Assembly (NCBI GenBank): GCA_002309655.1
Contig: DBXM01000053.1
Location: forward strand, 1 to 15,906
Source of the DNA: Mageeibacillus sp. UBA1212
Lineage (GTDB): Bacteria; Bacillota; Clostridia; UBA1212
Length of the DNA: 15,906 nucleotides
Direction: 5' to 3'
A program made the position numbers and the translations under genes. The notes under the pieces were generated by a model. That model was not told the origin of the DNA and searched no databases. It saw nothing but the letters and a program-made list of their open reading frames with translations. Positions 14,637-15,906 of the stretch are shown here, one piece after another (within the stretch, counting starts at the first letter, position 1; each line of letters opens with the position of its first letter).

Positions 14637-15683
14637 ATGGAACTGGGAAAGAAAATCAGACAGCTTCGCTTCAAGTCGGGGCTGACGCAGGAACAGCTGG
14701 CGGAAAAGCTTGGAATCGGCCCGCAGTCTGTTTCAAAATGGGAGACCTCCGTGGCGATGCCCGACATTACGACGCTTCCGCTTCTGGCGGAGATTTTCGG
14801 CACAAGCATTGACGACCTTTTCGACCTGAGCGTCGAACAGCGGCTCAACCGCATCGAGAACCGGATGGACGCCGAGGAAGAGCTTCCGCGCGACGTGTTC
14901 CGGGAGTACGAGGAATTCCTGAAGAGCCAACTCGACTCGGAGCAGCACAAGGAACGCGTCACGGAATTGCTGGCGTACCTCTACTGGCACAGCATGAATT
15001 CGGAGGGACAGAAAGCCGCCCGCTATGCGAAGGAGGCGATCACCCGCAATCCTTACGAGAAGGGCTGCCAGTGGATTCTGCAAAAGGCGTCAAACCACGC
15101 GGTCTGGGACTGGAACATCGCGAACCACACCAAGGCGATCAACTTCTACCTGGAAATCGTGAAGGCCAACCCCGACGCCGCGATATCCTACATGTACCTG
15201 CTGGACAACCTTCTCGCCGACCGCCGCGCCGACGAGGCCGAGTACTGGCTGGAGCGCTACAGCAAGCTCGAGAAGGCCAACCCGGTCATGAAGCGCGTCT
15301 ACCGTGCCTATATCGCGCTGGCCCGTTTCGACGAACCCGCCGCGGACCGGATCATCGAAGACCTGCTCGCCGAGAAACCCGAGGACGACGCCGTTCTTTT
15401 TGAAGCCGCGCAGTACTACGCCTCCAAGTGCAACTACGGGAAGGCCGTCGAATGCTACGAACGCTGCTTCGCCGTCGACCCCAGACGCCCGCGCTACACC
15501 GACGCGCTGACGGGAATCGCGGACATCCAGGAAATAACGGGAGACTACGCCGCGGCGGCAAAAACGTACGACCGGCTGATCGACCTGCTCGAGAACGAGT
15601 GGGGCTTCACCGAGGAGACGGATACTTCCGTGAATGCGGCGCGGAAGGAAAAGGCGAGGCTGGTTGCGCTTGCCGGGGAATAA
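14637..15683 (+). CDS. XRE-family transcriptional regulator with C-terminal TPR-like repeats
   Basis: From the ATG at 14637 the protein has 348 residues. Residues about 6-61 are an XRE helix-turn-helix (LTQEQLAEKLGIGPQSVSKW, then the PDITTLPLLAEIFGTSIDDLF tail typical of Clostridia regulators). A helical linker (about 64-110) leads to tetratricopeptide-like helical pairs to the C-terminus, for example YSKLEKANPVMKRVYRAYIA and YGKAVECYERCFAVDPRRPR. The layout resembles Gram-positive regulators in which TPRs sense a peptide or partner, but no peptide gene is seen next door. The start is set by AGAGGTG (14624-14630), 6 bases upstream; an in-frame ATG at 14610 lies next to the palindrome and lacks a site. 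It has its own promoter and terminator, so it is probably monocistronic. Confidence 0.9.
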   Translation: MELGKKIRQLRFKSGLTQEQLAEKLGIGPQSVSKWETSVAMPDITTLPLLAEIFGTSIDDLFDLSVEQRLNRIENRMDAEEELPRDVFREYEEFLKSQLDSEQHKERVTELLAYLYWHSMNSEGQKAARYAKEAITRNPYEKGCQWILQKASNHAVWDWNIANHTKAINFYLEIVKANPDAAISYMYLLDNLLADRRADEAEYWLERYSKLEKANPVMKRVYRAYIALARFDEPAADRIIEDLLAEKPEDDAVLFEAAQYYASKCNYGKAVECYERCFAVDPRRPRYTDALTGIADIQEITGDYAAAAKTYDRLIDLLENEWGFTEETDTSVNAARKEKARLVALAGE

Positions 15684-15711
15684 TATAGAATAATGAATAT
15701 TATTTCGATTG

Positions 15712-15740
15712 GGGGCGGCCGTCGCGGCTGTCCCTTTTTT
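15712..15740 (+). terminator. Rho-independent terminator after the XRE-TPR gene
   Basis: GGGGCGGCCG (15712-15721) pairs with CGGCTGTCCC (15725-15734) through 10 pairs, two of them G-U, around a TCG loop, followed by six T. It lies 28 bases after the stop codon. Confidence 0.85.
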
Positions 15741-15906
15741 CATGCTTTAGAAGCTCTTCCGGCGTCGTTTTTGCGGCAGCTTCCGGCTTCGTATAAAATT
15801 GTAATTTTGTCGCCTTTCCAAGATAATGTGCCGTTTTTCAGCCTGACGACAACATGTTGTGCTTTGAAGCCCTTAATGGTCCGCGGAGGGCCGGAAAAAC
15901 GGGAAA
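15740..15906 (-). CDS. Possible 3' end of a convergent gene cut by the window edge
   Basis: Read on the minus strand, one frame is open from the window edge to TGA at 15742-15740, about 54 codons. It contains a protein-like stretch (HVVVRLKNGTLSWKGDKITI) and ends in GRASKA. It stops right beside the terminator hairpin, where a convergent gene would be expected to end. No family is recognised, and an open frame of this length may be chance. If it is not coding, the segment after 15740 holds nothing that can be named. Confidence 0.35.
   Translation of the reverse strand, partial: SRFSGPPRTIKGFKAQHVVVRLKNGTLSWKGDKITILYEAGSCRKNDAGRASKA

Overview
The window looks like chromosomal DNA of a Gram-positive anaerobe of the Clostridia type. 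The grounds are strong GGAGG-like ribosome binding sites, one TTG start, sigma-A promoters (one with a clear extended -10), XRE-TPR and XRE-aminotransferase regulators, and long surface proteins with MBG, InlB-like and GLUG modules. No rRNA, tRNA, CRISPR array, transposase or integrase was seen. Species cannot be named from the sequence.

Region 1 (1-4863) is an AT-richer block with a promoter, a structured leader with small overlapping ORFs, and two genes joined by a 4-base ATGA overlap. The first encodes a membrane protein with a channel-like N-terminus, two Rossmann (TrkA-N/RCK-like) domains and a C-terminal RyR domain. The second encodes a TIR domain, one membrane helix and an external part made of about ten GLUG repeats. 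Together they look like an inducible or phage-defence signalling pair: a surface-exposed TIR NADase candidate coupled to a nucleotide-sensing membrane protein. This is the most interesting part of the window.

Region 2 (about 4900-7495) is GC-rich and looks like core genome. An AlaA-type aminotransferase fused to an N-terminal XRE DNA-binding domain lies on the minus strand, with a strong terminator behind it. It is divergent from truA (tRNA pseudouridine synthase I). The space between them holds a good promoter for each direction and several inverted repeats.

Region 3 (7496-14499) is a plus-strand surface/envelope cluster. A promoter is preceded by three 10-base tandem repeats. It is followed by a 1379-residue membrane-anchored surface protein, an overlapping gene for a single-pass protein with a very acidic cytoplasmic tail and external FN3-like domains, an MscS-family mechanosensitive channel, and a 79-residue protein of unknown function. 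A hairpin terminator closes the cluster.

Region 4 (14500-15906) holds an XRE-TPR regulator with a promoter and a perfect 14-base palindrome at the predicted transcription start, then a strong terminator. The window ends in what may be the 3' end of a convergent minus-strand gene.
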